A DNA stretch of 64,000 bases, from NCBI GenBank assembly GCA_013365365.1, contig JABVXU010000123.1, positions 1 to 64,000 on the forward strand. The letters run 5' to 3'. The position numbers and the translations under genes are program-made. Under the pieces are notes generated by a model. It was not told where the DNA came from. It worked only from the letters and a program-made list of their open reading frames with translations, and ran no database searches. This document shows positions 1 to 12,323 of this stretch, piece after piece. The stretch's first letter is position 1. Every line of letters starts with the position of its first letter. This DNA is from Cruorifilaria tuberocauda. Lineage: Eukaryota > Nematoda > Chromadorea > Rhabditida > Onchocercidae.

Positions 1-454
1 CCAGTTCCTTCTCCCACTCTTCCTTCTGCTCTTTCTGCTCCTGCAATTCCTTCTCCCATTCTTCCTTCGACTGTTTCTATTCCTGCAATTCCTTCTCCCA
101 CTCTTCCTTCTGTTCTTTCTGCTCCTGCAATTCCTTCTGCCACTCTTCCTTCGACTGTTTCTACTCCTGCGATTCTTTCTCCCATTCTTTCTTTGGGTCT
201 TTCTTTTCCTTCAACTGCTGCAGTTCCGTTTCCTTCCTTTCCTCCTCTCATAGCTTTATGTTTTTCTTGCTCTTCAATATGCTGTTGTATTGCTTCCTTC
301 ATCCACATTTCAAGGCTATTTATTGTTCCGTCCACAGACCACGGAATGTATGTTGATTTGGTCGGTGTTTCCGGATTGGCATCTTCCGTTCGCGGAACAC
401 AGGAACATGAGCATTTGCATCGGCTATCTTTGATATTTTGCACAAGTGAGAATT
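1..454 (-). CDS. Partial exon of an unrecognised Gly/Glu-rich repeat protein, running off the left edge
   Basis: A minus-strand frame stays open from an acceptor-like TTGTAG at 455-460 to the window edge, about 151 codons. It starts with a Cys-rich stretch (CKCSCSCVPRTEDANPETP), then a hydrophilic helix-like part (MWMKEAIQQHIEEQEKHKAM), then 14-residue repeats of the type EGRVGEGIAGAERA. One base over, the repeat DNA encodes a two-heptad coiled coil (WEKELQEQKEQKEE). That frame is closed by TAG in two repeat units and is out of phase with the helix-like part. The helix-like part and the coiled-coil frame fit together in style, so an old single-base frameshift may have moved translation into the Gly/Glu frame. 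Function is unknown. It could be an internal or 3' exon of a live gene or a decaying gene. The start and the rest of the gene are not visible. Confidence 0.4.
5..205. repeat. 42-bp tandem repeat, about 4.5 copies
   Basis: Units start at 5, 47, 89, 131 and 173 (the last partial). Two variants alternate: one carries TCTGCTCTTTCTGCT and the other TCGACTGTTTCTATT, so the higher-order period is 84 bp. Because 42 is a multiple of three, copy-number change keeps every reading frame. Confidence 0.9.
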
Positions 455-499
455 CTACAATCGATGTTTCTTAGTCTTTGTGGCATATTCGGCTGTTTT

Positions 500-3400
500 T
501 ATTGAATTTAATTTATTCTCTACTTCATTTTTGCTAATTCTCTGAGATGTCATAAACCAAAATCTACATTGTTCTGGCTGTGACATCTTTTTCAGTGTTT
601 AGTCTTTTCTTTTTTATTATCTTTCCCTTTACTCTAGTGCTTTTTTGTTAATATTACTTACAATTAGTAGTAGTTTACTTTAGTTTTGAGACTAATTTCC
701 TAAACATATTTTTTGAATCTTTCTTTCTCACTGTTTAAAGTTGAAAAATGGTCGTATATTTCGCCATCCTTATGTTGGTCGTCTTAGTTGAAGCACAGTA
801 AAAGTGGCACTCCATATTTTAAAAATACACTCTTTTGCCATGATAATACCATATTTCCCATTACTCTTAATTACTGTATTCCCGTAGCTTTCATTTTTTT
901 TCTTCTATTCGTTAATTCGTATTATTTTAACCTTTTATTTCATTTGTTTTATCATTTTTTGGATCATAAGCTATCATTTTTCTCTAGCTATTTGTGGCTA
1001 TTCATTCATTAATTTTTTAACAGAAAGCAAAAAGTGAACCTTTCGATCCGTGAGGATATTCTTTAGATTCGGTAAAATTGAGGGTGGATAATAACAGTAT
1101 CAGCAGAAGCAGTTTGTTGTACATTTGCTGAAACTAGAAAAAGGATTTAATTATCACTTATATTAACAAATATAAAATACTAAAATATGGTATTAAATAA
1201 TATCACTACTTAATATTTCTGTTAAGTGGCGAGATAGTTTGAAATACAAAAATGAAGTAATAGTTATTCCTTTTAGCAATATGCCATTAGCTACCACTAA
1301 TAGATTATGTTTTGAATTGGAAGTTTTCAAGATAATTCATTTCCATTGTTTAAAGTTATTATCAGCTCTCGAAAATTCATTGAAAGTTCAATAATAGAAC
1401 AGTGTTATAGAGCGATATAAATAGTTTTTTAGATATAGTTTTAGTATAATTTTGGCTCACAAGCAAATTCAAAATTTTAAAGGATATATTAACAAATATT
1501 ATCTTTTACAACTTGTACTTTTCTTCCTCAACAGTTATAAAATCAAGGAGAAATATGCTGATTGATGGGAAAAGAATGAATAATATAAATTAATTAATTT
1601 GTTAATCTTTTTTTAAATGATTTATATCAGAAAGGGATATTTATAAAGTACACAATGATCAACAATCGTATTAACTTTTTAATGAATACCATTTAAAGAC
1701 CATTACCAATATGGTTGTTATGATAAGTATATAAGTAATAATCGGTGATGCCCTCTAATACATTGGTCCATTTAAACTGAGAGAATTGGAGATTTCTCTT
1801 CGATTTTTATAAAATGTAATTGTTCGGATTAAAAAAATAAGCGTTTAAAGAAAAGAATGAATAATATAAGAAGAAAAATAATATGGAAAAGAATAAGAAC
1901 GAATAATATTAAAAAATGAAACCTCTGAATCGATCGTTAGTGATGAAGATAATACTATCTTTTAAAAACCAACTGTTTGGCGAATAAAAGAAGTTACAAA
2001 AAAATATTCGAGATATTCGCTTCCTTATGAGTTGTTTACAATAAATAACTTTTATGTGATATGAAAAAATCCTGAAGTATCAGTGAATTTAAATCACAAA
2101 CATTATGAAAAAAACATTATCATGAATTGTCCGATGAAAACATTCTGATTGGATTATAGTAAGCTTTCTTCTGGAAAACCTATTTTAAGGCTCCGTCCGT
2201 TATAAAGGCTGGAAAACGCGTTATACTAACGAGATGAAATTGATAAAAATCTTCGTTTAATTATAAATCACAATAATGTTTTCAGTCATTGTACATTTTA
2301 ATGTATTCTTATATTTTAGATTGAATCAGTAATGAAAGGAAATTTGGTGCATGGATATATTAGGCGCTACTTCTTCATTACTAGTGGATCACAATAGCTG
2401 CAGTTCATTTTCATGATATTGTTTTGAGATTAAATTTTGCCATATAGAAATCGAGCAGGTAATGTGCGTTAAAATTTAAAGATTTTATGTAATTATAATA
2501 TTTTTCACACTTTCTGTTTTGATTGAATTCATATATTTGCTTTTTATGGATTTCTTAAAGACGAAATTTTTGCATTCTTGCAAAATTTGTACTTAACTCA
2601 TATTGTAGTACTTTCATGTTAAAGCAGCATGTATAAACTTAAGGATAACTATAACTTAAAAATAACAATTTTCTGAAAATCTGTTTAAATGAAAACTATG
2701 AAACTAAACTCTATAGGTAATTACCGATATAAAGAGGATAAAATAAATAAATAATTGCATGAAACTGTAATTATTAGTTAGAAGAAATAAATGTGCAGGC
2801 ACTTTTGATAAATAGTACTTCCCTAGGTCAAATTATTGGATTATGAACTATTGGATTGGATTATTGGATTATTGGATTGTGAATCAATTTGATATTGTTC
2901 TTCATGGTGTTAGATTATTATCAATCAGTCCATTCAAGTTGTTAATTCAGATGAATTTTCCATTTCCCTTCTAGATAATAGATAAGTTGTTAGTAATTAT
3001 TATCATTGATAATTTTTAAAGGTAACAAAATACTTTGCAAATGCAATTATCATGTCAACTCATTAAGTCATTAGCCATAACTCATTAAGTGATTTTAATC
3101 AGACAACATTTTTCATGCAAACGAATGCAAACGGATTTTTGCAGCATAAATTTAAACCTCAGAGGAATGAACAAAGGACATAAAATTCGAGTGCCATTCA
3201 AAGTTGGTTTTCTATATTCTAGACTAACTTTTTTTTGCATTTGAAGAAATCGCAAGGCTAGCTGCAAACTTTTCAATTTTCTCTATGACTATTTTTCTTT
3301 AACTTTCTTTTTTCTATAACTATTTTTTTTTCCAAACTTATGACTAATTTCGTTGCTTAATTATTTTATCATTTACTTAACAAATAAAAAAAGCAGATTT

Positions 3401-6400
3401 ATTCATTTTAAAATTACTAAATTACAAGCGAAAAATGTTTTTGCCATTCGTAACGTCTGGGATATATGTTTTAAAATTAAAAATGACTAAGGATATTATG
3501 GGAAATGAATATATGTCATTAAAATAAGGAACTGATGAAAATTTTTGAAATTTGAGATATGTACTTGCAACAGTTTAAATTTTATAATGATGATTGAATT
3601 ACAATGCGATATTATTTGAGAGGTGAACTGTAAAGATATGTTTGTAACGTAAAATTTGGAGAAGAGATATAAGATCGCGAGATACTGATTATATTTTAGA
3701 TATGTAAATTCTAAATAATGAAATTATTTTCAAACTAATTCATCGCACTTAAGAGTTTTTTTGGGGTTTTATCTTATTTGTATTGCAAATGGCATAATAA
3801 TTTAAGGGGTAAATAATGATAAAAAAGAGACGAATAAGTAGAAGAATAGAAATGAAATTAAATGACAAATGTGCTTGGTAATCATAATGAAATAGAAATC
3901 TTATCTGTATGAGATCAAGAAGTTTTTCAAAAATCACTACAAGAAGTTTATCAATCTTCGTTATTCTCAAGCAATGACTGAATTAGCCTTAACTGTATAT
4001 AAAACTTTCCGATATAATAAAATATTAAAAGCCATAGTGAAATCACATCTGTAATTTAGCCCATCCGTAACAAATGTTATGATTAACTTATCATATCAGT
4101 TATATAGTATCAGAATTTTCGGCATTTGAAATTTTCGAAAAATATGCATAATTTATCAGCAATGTCTGAGAGTTGTTATATCTCTCACCCAATGGCATGA
4201 ATGATCAGTGGGAGAATGTGATGGATTCTGTTGAATTCATTGTTTCAATCTATCATTTTCCCTCGCTAAAAAATCCCACAAATAAATGTTTACTCAGACA
4301 AATGGAATTTGCCTCAACGACCTTAAAAAAATTAAATTGAAAAATTTTTCTCGATAGAAAAATATACGGTTAAAAATTATGAATTTACAAAACTGTTAGC
4401 GCAATAAAGTATTTTGAAATAAGAAAAGAAAAGAAAATAGATTTTATAAGCGATAAGCATGACATTGAAAATATGGCCGGGCTGCGAATGAGTAGGAGGA
4501 AAAAAGATTGAACGACAAAAAATAAAACTTTATTTTCACTTGATTTACTAAAATAAACTTCATTTTTACCTGATTTACTTTTGTTAAAAAAAGATTTTCT
4601 TTATTATTTTTAAAGGGAATTCAAATCTACTTTTTTTTGTTAAGAAATTAAAATGAAATATGTGTTAATAAATTGGTAAAATTAATATATTAAAAAATTT
4701 TTGAACTTCGTAGAATGAAAATTTTAATTTATATTCAAATTGATTATCCGTAATTATTGCTACTCGGAGAAATGATGTCATTACTGTTGAAGAGCCAAGC
4801 AAATTGTTCCTAGCTAACTTTGATGATCGATTTAATTCAATATTCTTGGATATACTATTTATTGTTCACGCCTAAATAAATCTTGCTTACGACTACTTCA
4901 ATAACCTAATTACTTTATACAGTATTTTGCAAATAGAATTAGCCTATTATTACTCTTAAATTGTCCTAATAATTGATGATATTTTGAATTTTTAATTGAT
5001 TAACTTATAAATTATTTCAAATCATAGCGACCATTTTTTTGTTTTCAACAGTTAAACAAAGATTTTTATAAAAAATTTGAAGAAACCTCGATGAAAACTT
5101 TTTAATAAGTTTTGATATATTCTAGTATTTTTTGAAGAAGGGGAAATTAGAGGAATCTTTAAGATAAAGATCATTTCAAGAAAAGGCAAAAATAATTGGA
5201 ATATTAAGCAGCGTGTGCATCATGCGCTTTTCATCTTGAAGGTCAATCAAAAAAAACGTTAGTACTATGACAAAGAATAGTGAGTAGAGTTGAACTTAAA
5301 AAAAGTGATAATGGACACATGAATCAATTCTGTAGGTTCTTATCTTAAAATAAGAAAAAGATTTGAAAACATCCTGAATTATTCACTTGCGTGTAAACAC
5401 ATTTAAAAATTTTTTCCACTAACTTAGACTTTGCTATCAAAATAGTAAGAATATGATCAGTGTTGCTGTTGAAGAATCAGAAAACTGCTTCATTCATTTT
5501 CATGTAATCGAAGGAACGTAGAAGAAAATTTTAATCAAATAAAAGGTATTTGTTTTATTTCATTCATGCATTTGTTTTTTGCATTAAAATTAATTAAATT
5601 TAATTAAATTATTGTGGTAAATACACTAAAAAGCTGATTAAGAGGAAACAATAAAAAATAATTTAGAATGAAATAATAAAAAGAATAAACAGAATCAAAG
5701 TTAAGTAAATTTTTTTAAACAAAAAGGTTTTCATAAATTAAGCACATTCTTAGGAAGATGATGCTAAATGAAATTGAAAAATGCAAATAAATGAAGAAAA
5801 AACAATTAATCTGTGATCTGTGGAGATTTTCACAGAAATTTTATAAAGAGCAATTTTAGCAATCTAAAATTATCTATCCTGTTTAGGGATGAAAAAAAAG
5901 ACCTGCAATTACGAATGATTAATTTTCATTCATCATAATTACAGCAATAACCATTGCTAGATCAGCTGGTTAATCAAAATCTCACAGAAATTCAAATTTC
6001 GTATTTCAAGGATAACATGATTGTTAGCAGGTTAACTTACATAATTACTTTCGAGAATTTAAAGTGCATAAAATCATTAATTTATTCGCTTTTCAAGATT
6101 TCTTTAAATTTTATAGATAATCTTTACGTCATTAAATTGTGAATGATATTCCTAGTATTGCTGGTATAAATATTTTCGCTATCCTTATCAACTCATTACG
6201 GGTAAAGGGGTTAAGGGATTACAAATTAAGGAATTACAGGAGCAGATCAAATGCCAATTCAATTCATTAAATAACTTCCGAAATGAACCAGATCATGATC
6301 CATTCAATTGTTGATGTAATCATCAAATAAGCAATCAATTACCTTACTTATAAAATGAATGAATGTATTATTTCATCTCGATTTGTCATATGTCAACTTT

Positions 6401-6760
6401 AATTTAGCAAGAATCTATGAAATTTATTATGATCATAAGAATCATTCAGTTCTTCGATCAATTCACTTCACTAATGAATTATTAAGTTAATTTTTAATCA
6501 CTGATATTGCATTGACAGTTACAAAATGTAATCTAAGTTATCTGATCAATAATGTAAAAATTTATTGCATAAAGTTTAAAGTGCTTTACTTTGATTTATT
6601 CCTTTGGATCGTTAGAAGACAAAAAATCAAAGTTTAAAGCTGATTTATTTCAAAAAAAAAATTTCATTTTACGCTTTTCTACATTTCAAATGATTTCTTT
6701 GCGAGTTAGTTGTTCTTCAATCTGTAACGATTTCTTGCGATTTTCTTCTTTCTGTTGTAT
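500..6760. other. Gene-free AT-rich stretch
   Basis: About 6 kb with only short open frames (none over about 75 codons) of low-complexity composition and no splice-compatible exon series that I could assemble. It holds simple A/T-rich runs and a short ATTGG-type tandem patch near 2835-2885. Nothing here is supported as a gene. Confidence 0.6.
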
Positions 6761-6862
6761 CTCATAAGCTTTATTTTATATATTATTACATTTACCAATA
6801 CATGCTTTAAAATATAATTGTTGAAAAATATTGCAGACAATATAAATTAGATATTGTTCAGT

Positions 6863-8942
6863 TTATTTCAATACTTCAGGTACTTGAGTAGGTTTCTTGG
6901 AAGTTGGGAAAAATAATTTTTCATTTTGCATTAATGAAATGAAGCAGTAGGATCGTATATAGCAAATGGTTACAAGCGTATTAAACGTAAGCAGCATCAG
7001 CAATGAGATCCTGAAAAACGAAATAAATTTTGATGGAATTTTCACTTGAAATCCGGTAAAAAAGTTTAAGCATTATACTAGCATTATACTTAATTTCAAT
7101 GAATTTCTTACCTAATTAAAAGTAAAAGTTTTGATCTTTTAAGCGAAAAAAAGAAAAAGTTAGTTATAACAAGTTAGATAAACCGCTTGAGGTTACTCGA
7201 AACAACTGTCTTTTATTAATACATACTAAAAACTAATTTTATTTCCTTGATTCCAAAAATCTAATTTCAAATCTTCAACCGAATTAACTGTAATTTTGAA
7301 TGCATAGAAATTACTTAAAATAACCTTACTAAAATGTTGGCATTGTAAAAGATATTTTTTAAAAGCTGCAAAAATTCATAGCTAGCAATTAAAACAATGA
7401 TTTGTTACTTATATTAAAAAAAACTGAGTGTACTAAAATTATATATTTCAAAGTTTTTTGTAAAAAATTTGCAACAAAATAGTAATTACCTGAAAATTAC
7501 AGCATTAGCAATGATGAACATATGCACGTTCGAGTATCTGATGAATCCTTCGTTGATATTATCAGTGGTGATATTCATCATGATAACTAACATCCCAAAT
7601 AGTCCAATACATGAAAAGATCATTGATGAAATTAGTGGGAGCATCCAATTTTTCCGTTGACGTAGGATACCACCAATGAATAAGCTTATGAAAATAAGCG
7701 CTAACACTGAGAATGCTATCATCAAATCTAAAAAAAAAAAAAAAACTATTTCACAAGCATAAAATAGCATAGCAAATATGATTGCTATTTTGTTATATAA
7801 ATTTATCGTCTAAAATTTATGAAATTTTCTAAAATTTTTTTTGAAATTTTCTAAAACGAAATTTTTTTTGTCAATAAAAACCTTTTTTGATTTTAGAATC
7901 TTTGAAATCTGAGAGCTAAATTATTGATATAGAAACATTCACATTCGTTATTATCAGTCTTATCATACCTATATGATATTACACTATCAGTAATTTATTA
8001 CTTTAGTAATTTATTGCAGAAACTAACATATCATCGAAATATTCCATTTGTTTTTAGTATGAATAGCATTTATATGATTAACAATAATATAAATCACAAA
8101 TATCAGGAGTAACGCTCCTGTTATCATCGCATTTATTATCGATACTGAAATTATTTACTTTCTATTACATTATTACGGTACATTTATAATGTTGTTACTG
8201 TATTACATTATTGTATTACACTTATTACAGTACTGACATTTTATCGTAGTACTGGGAAATTTATTCATTTTTTAAATATATTTTATCCTTTCTGATAAAT
8301 GCAAGTTCAGCTCTTCACTTAACTTATAATCTTACTGAGTTAACAATGAGCGAAGATTTTAAGTACATTGCAGGTATATGTTATTTCTTTTGTTGTTTAT
8401 GGAGTGATCAATGTTTGTGATAGTTTTCGATTTCTATGCAAAGTCATTTTGTTTTCATATCTTTAGTTCTTCATGTATTTACAGAAATTCTGATGCTAAA
8501 CGATTTCTTACTGTAATACTTGTTATACATTATTTAATGAGTAAGCTATCTGGAAGAACTGTTTGTGTGTGTTTTTTTCCGAAAAATCATGAGTAATTAA
8601 GTTGTAATTGCTTAAAATAGAGTTATTCTAGCTGATCCAGTATTGTTATAGGTATTTTCTGCATTTTACTAAACTTTTACGAAATTTTGAATTTTCATAT
8701 TATTGCAATTTAGCAGCGAAGAGCTTGATAAAAATTTTTTAGAATTAAATTTTGTTTCGTTATCCCTCCTTACCTGTGTTAATTTTGAAATAACAACATT
8801 TTGAATGAGTAACTTTCGAATTCGCTGGTTTGTAGAAGGTAGACTTATCACGGATAAAACGATCATAATTTGTGTTGTTTACGTAAGCATCCGTGGAGCA
8901 TGACGGATTGATAGAATTGCTAAGTGGAAGATTTGGCTGCAT
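6863..8942 (-). CDS. Small multi-span membrane protein, DUF7027-like layout (3 exons)
   Basis: Exons in order are 8942-8774, 7727-7490 and 7010-6863, with good splice sites (ACAG|gtaagg, poly-T..TTAG|, TTCAG|gtaatt, TTTTTCAG|) and matching phases. The model gives 184 residues. The N-terminal 48 residues are hydrophilic, then comes a double Cys (KCCYFKIN) and hydrophobic spans at roughly 57-80, 88-112 and 128-160, the last possibly two spans. The tail is short and basic (PTSKKPTQVPEVLK). A short soluble N-terminus with a CC pair before three or four spans resembles nematode four-span families such as DUF7027. This is recall, not a search. The start is uncertain: the chosen ATG at 8942 is the first in frame, but the frame stays open to acceptor-like sites at 8978 and 8989, so an upstream exon is possible. 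An AATAAA lies at 6775-6770, about 90 bases past the stop. Confidence 0.7.
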
Positions 8943-9029
8943 AAAATGTCGGATATCTTCGACATTACTCAAAATTTCTGAAATATTGCTGAAAAATCTT
9001 TGAAATGGTAATATGATCTTCAAAAGTGA

Positions 9030-12000
9030 TACTAATTATGAATTAATACATTCATGGTTACGGAATTTTCGAGAATGATAACTGATTCGGAAATAGATCT
9101 AAAATAAGTATACTAATGTTTATTTTAGTCTTGAAAATATCTAATCAAAGTTGCAATAAGTTCTTTGTACTTTTAGATTTTCAATTAAATATTTAGCAAT
9201 CTTAAATAAATAATTTGGTATAATATTTTAATAATATTCATGAAATGCTTATAATAAAAAATGGATAAAGAATAATTAGGTTGAAATAATAAAAGGAATT
9301 TAACGCAAATTTAATAAATCATTGATAAGACTCATATCAGTTGAAGGAATTAGTTGAAAATCAATGATAAATGGTTGTATTCTACAGCATTTAAATTAAT
9401 TTCATATATTTGCTTTCTACGGATATCGTCAAAAAGAAAAATTGTTATCTGAATCATTGATTGTGTTGATCAGCTTCTTTGAATCATTTCCCTCTTTTCC
9501 GCTTTTTCCAATCATTCTGCTCAAATCATCTAAATTCATGAATCTTCTATTTCCGAATCTCTTAGCTAAATGTTAAAAAGCGCTTCATGAACGAAATGGA
9601 TGAAATAATTCGATGAATCATGAAGATTAATATTTATCTTATGAATTAATACATTCGGTAGTTATGGAATTTTCGAGACAAAGAGATAATGCAAAGAGAT
9701 GATGAACAGATATACAAAGAGATAATGAAATTACATATTTAATAAAGTTATTGATAAAGAGAATAACATTATTGTACAATGAACTTTCGGTTATGAAACA
9801 TGAAATTTTGCAATACAATTTTCTTACTTCAACAGACAAGACATAATTGGTTAATTGAATAATGACATACTTCTTGATAAGTGATTGAATAACTGTAGAA
9901 TTTAAACAAAAAGGAAATAGAGAGTGATTAATGAGAGGATAAGTTTGATAATTTATAATTTGAAAGTTAACCAATTCAGAAATACATCAGTGGGTTTATT
10001 CATATTTAAAAACTTATTGTTATTACAAGTTTCACAGATCGCTTAATTTGTTTTTCAATAAAAAATAAGTTTTTTTTTCAACTTACTAAATAATTTACTA
10101 AACTGTAAGATAAAGAAGCATTGGAGGGTTGAAATTTTAAATTTCAATTAAAGATATTCAGATATTTAAATTCAAGTAGAGATATTCAAGATAGAAGATA
10201 TAAGATATTCAAATAAATTCGGAAAAATCGAAATGCAAAAATTTAATACTATAAAAAATTTTGAAATTTTACAAAAAATTTCAGACTTAATTTACTTATT
10301 GAAGTTTATTGAAAACTCTTTGTAAGCTACTTTTTGCTTTTTTCTCGAACTTTCTACACTATTGCTTCTATCAGTAATACTAAAGAAATATACAGAAAGT
10401 ATGCGATGTTTTAGGTAAAAAGTAATAAGTGACAATAAAGATTTCCTCTAATTTTCTAATTTTTGAAAATTAATTTTCACATATACTTGTGAAAAAGAAT
10501 ATAGGCGAGTTTGTTGGAAAGAACGAAATTTCATTTTAGATTAAATTTATCTCTCATAAAGACCGAGCAACTATCTATTCGTTGTTAGTACAATTAACCG
10601 TTATAAATGGATGATTGAAAATAAAACGAATATTGGGTACAGTGACCGGTCACTGTACCCTTTTACTGTCCGATCAAACAATGCATGAAGCAAACAAAAA
10701 CTTTTACTGAAGGGAAAGATTTACTTTAGAGGAATAAATGAAGTGCTATTTAAATGATGCATGTTAAGGACAATGTTAACCAAATAAAATGCTCAGAATA
10801 AGAACAGAAATGATTGGTTGAGTGCAATTGAATTCATCAAATATCTATCTATTCTCTTCTATCATTTAATTGCTACAAGTTTATTTCACTCTTTCAATCG
10901 TTAAAATTATGAATCTAATTTGATTCAATTTTGAATTAGCTAATTTCGCTATTCATTAATATTATTTTCAAGCTTACACAAGTAACAGCAATATTTATAT
11001 GATCAAAAAATCAAGCAAAAAGCACCGTTTTCAAAGATAATTGGAAATTTTTGCAGCTTTCTGAAATTTTTCTTTATTAGAAATATCGAAAATGAAATGG
11101 CCAAAAGATTTCAAGAATGGTCGGAAAGTAAGTTTGAATATATCATATCAAACAGAGAATGGATTGTCGTCAACTTTTGTACAAACATTCCTTTTTACAA
11201 TATTTATTTCTAATTAGTCGATGAAAGAAATTAATTAAATTTATCTTCGAAAGGAAAGAATTCAATTGTTTGATTGACATTTCTCGGGAAATAATAACAT
11301 TCGCGCAATTTCGCATTTTATCATGCATATTTCGTTCAATTCAATTAATCAATAATATCACAGCTGTTCCTCGTGATTGATTATTTCATTAAAGTTACTA
11401 AGAATGGGAGATGAAACCGTAAATTATTTTATTAAAGTTGATAAGAACGAAAGTTGAAACCGTAAATTCGCCAAATTCCTATCGACAAAGATTTGCATAT
11501 TTTTCTCTCTAACAATATAATGAAATAAGAGATATAAAATAAAATTTAAGAGAATTTGATTTGACTTAAATTATCAGTTGAAGCATTGCAGAATTTCGAT
11601 TTATTTGTTCCTTCGATATCTCATTTATAGTTTCAATCAAAGAATCGTCCATTCAGTTCAGTAAAACTGATATCATTCAGTAAAACTGATATTATTTTAA
11701 ATATTTGATATCATTTATTCATTAAATATTTAACAGTAAAAATACTTTTTGTTCATTTTGTTATAAAAATTCAAAAGGATTGTGATTGTTTTGAAGGATG
11801 AAATGAGTAGAAACAATCTTTGCAAGGAATCTTAATTTACTGAAATCTTCTTTTAAACAATTTGTAACGATCATTCATTCCAGCTATTTTTTCTTAATAA
11901 TATGAAATGAAGTAGTCAGATCCGACTCGAACATTCAACATTTTTTAAGCTATTTTATCCTCTCTTTTATCATAACATTCCCTTACACCAATATTTTGTT

Positions 12001-12320
12001 ACTACAATTGGCCATAAGAAACTTAAGAGTCTCATTAGAACCAACTTTGTTTTGTTTTAGACTAAAAAGTAATGAAAATGCAATTAATGGATTGATTCGA
12101 TCCTGCAAAATTCAAATCAATAATCTAGTGTTAAATTTGACTACTCACTCCTCTGAGTTTTCTCAGATAACTTATACGAATTGCAAATATTGCAGTCATT
12201 TAGTCACACATCTCTTCTGCAAAATTCGTTCTTTGTTGATAAAATTCTACCGATTTAAAAAAATTTTCACTGAATCATTTCTTTCTGAAACAGAAAAATT
12301 ATGACAAACATAAAATGCAA
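9030..12320. other. Intergenic stretch, no supported gene
   Basis: The two longest open frames (about 9639-9974 minus, 111 codons, and 11996-12304 plus, 102 codons) are Ile/Leu/Asn-rich, lack splice context and look like chance frames in AT-rich DNA. The only clear structure is the perfect palindrome at 10635-10660. Confidence 0.55.
10635..10660. repeat. Perfect 26-bp palindrome with no spacer
   Basis: GGGTACAGTGACC is followed directly by its exact reverse complement GGTCACTGTACCC. It is G+C-richer than its surroundings. No coding frame or larger inverted repeat surrounds it. Confidence 0.95.
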
Positions 12321-12323
12321 TTT

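Noticed and set aside
9639..9974. 111-codon minus-strand open frame
   Set aside because: Ile/Leu/Ser/Asn-rich, no splice or start context, and expected by chance in DNA this AT-rich.
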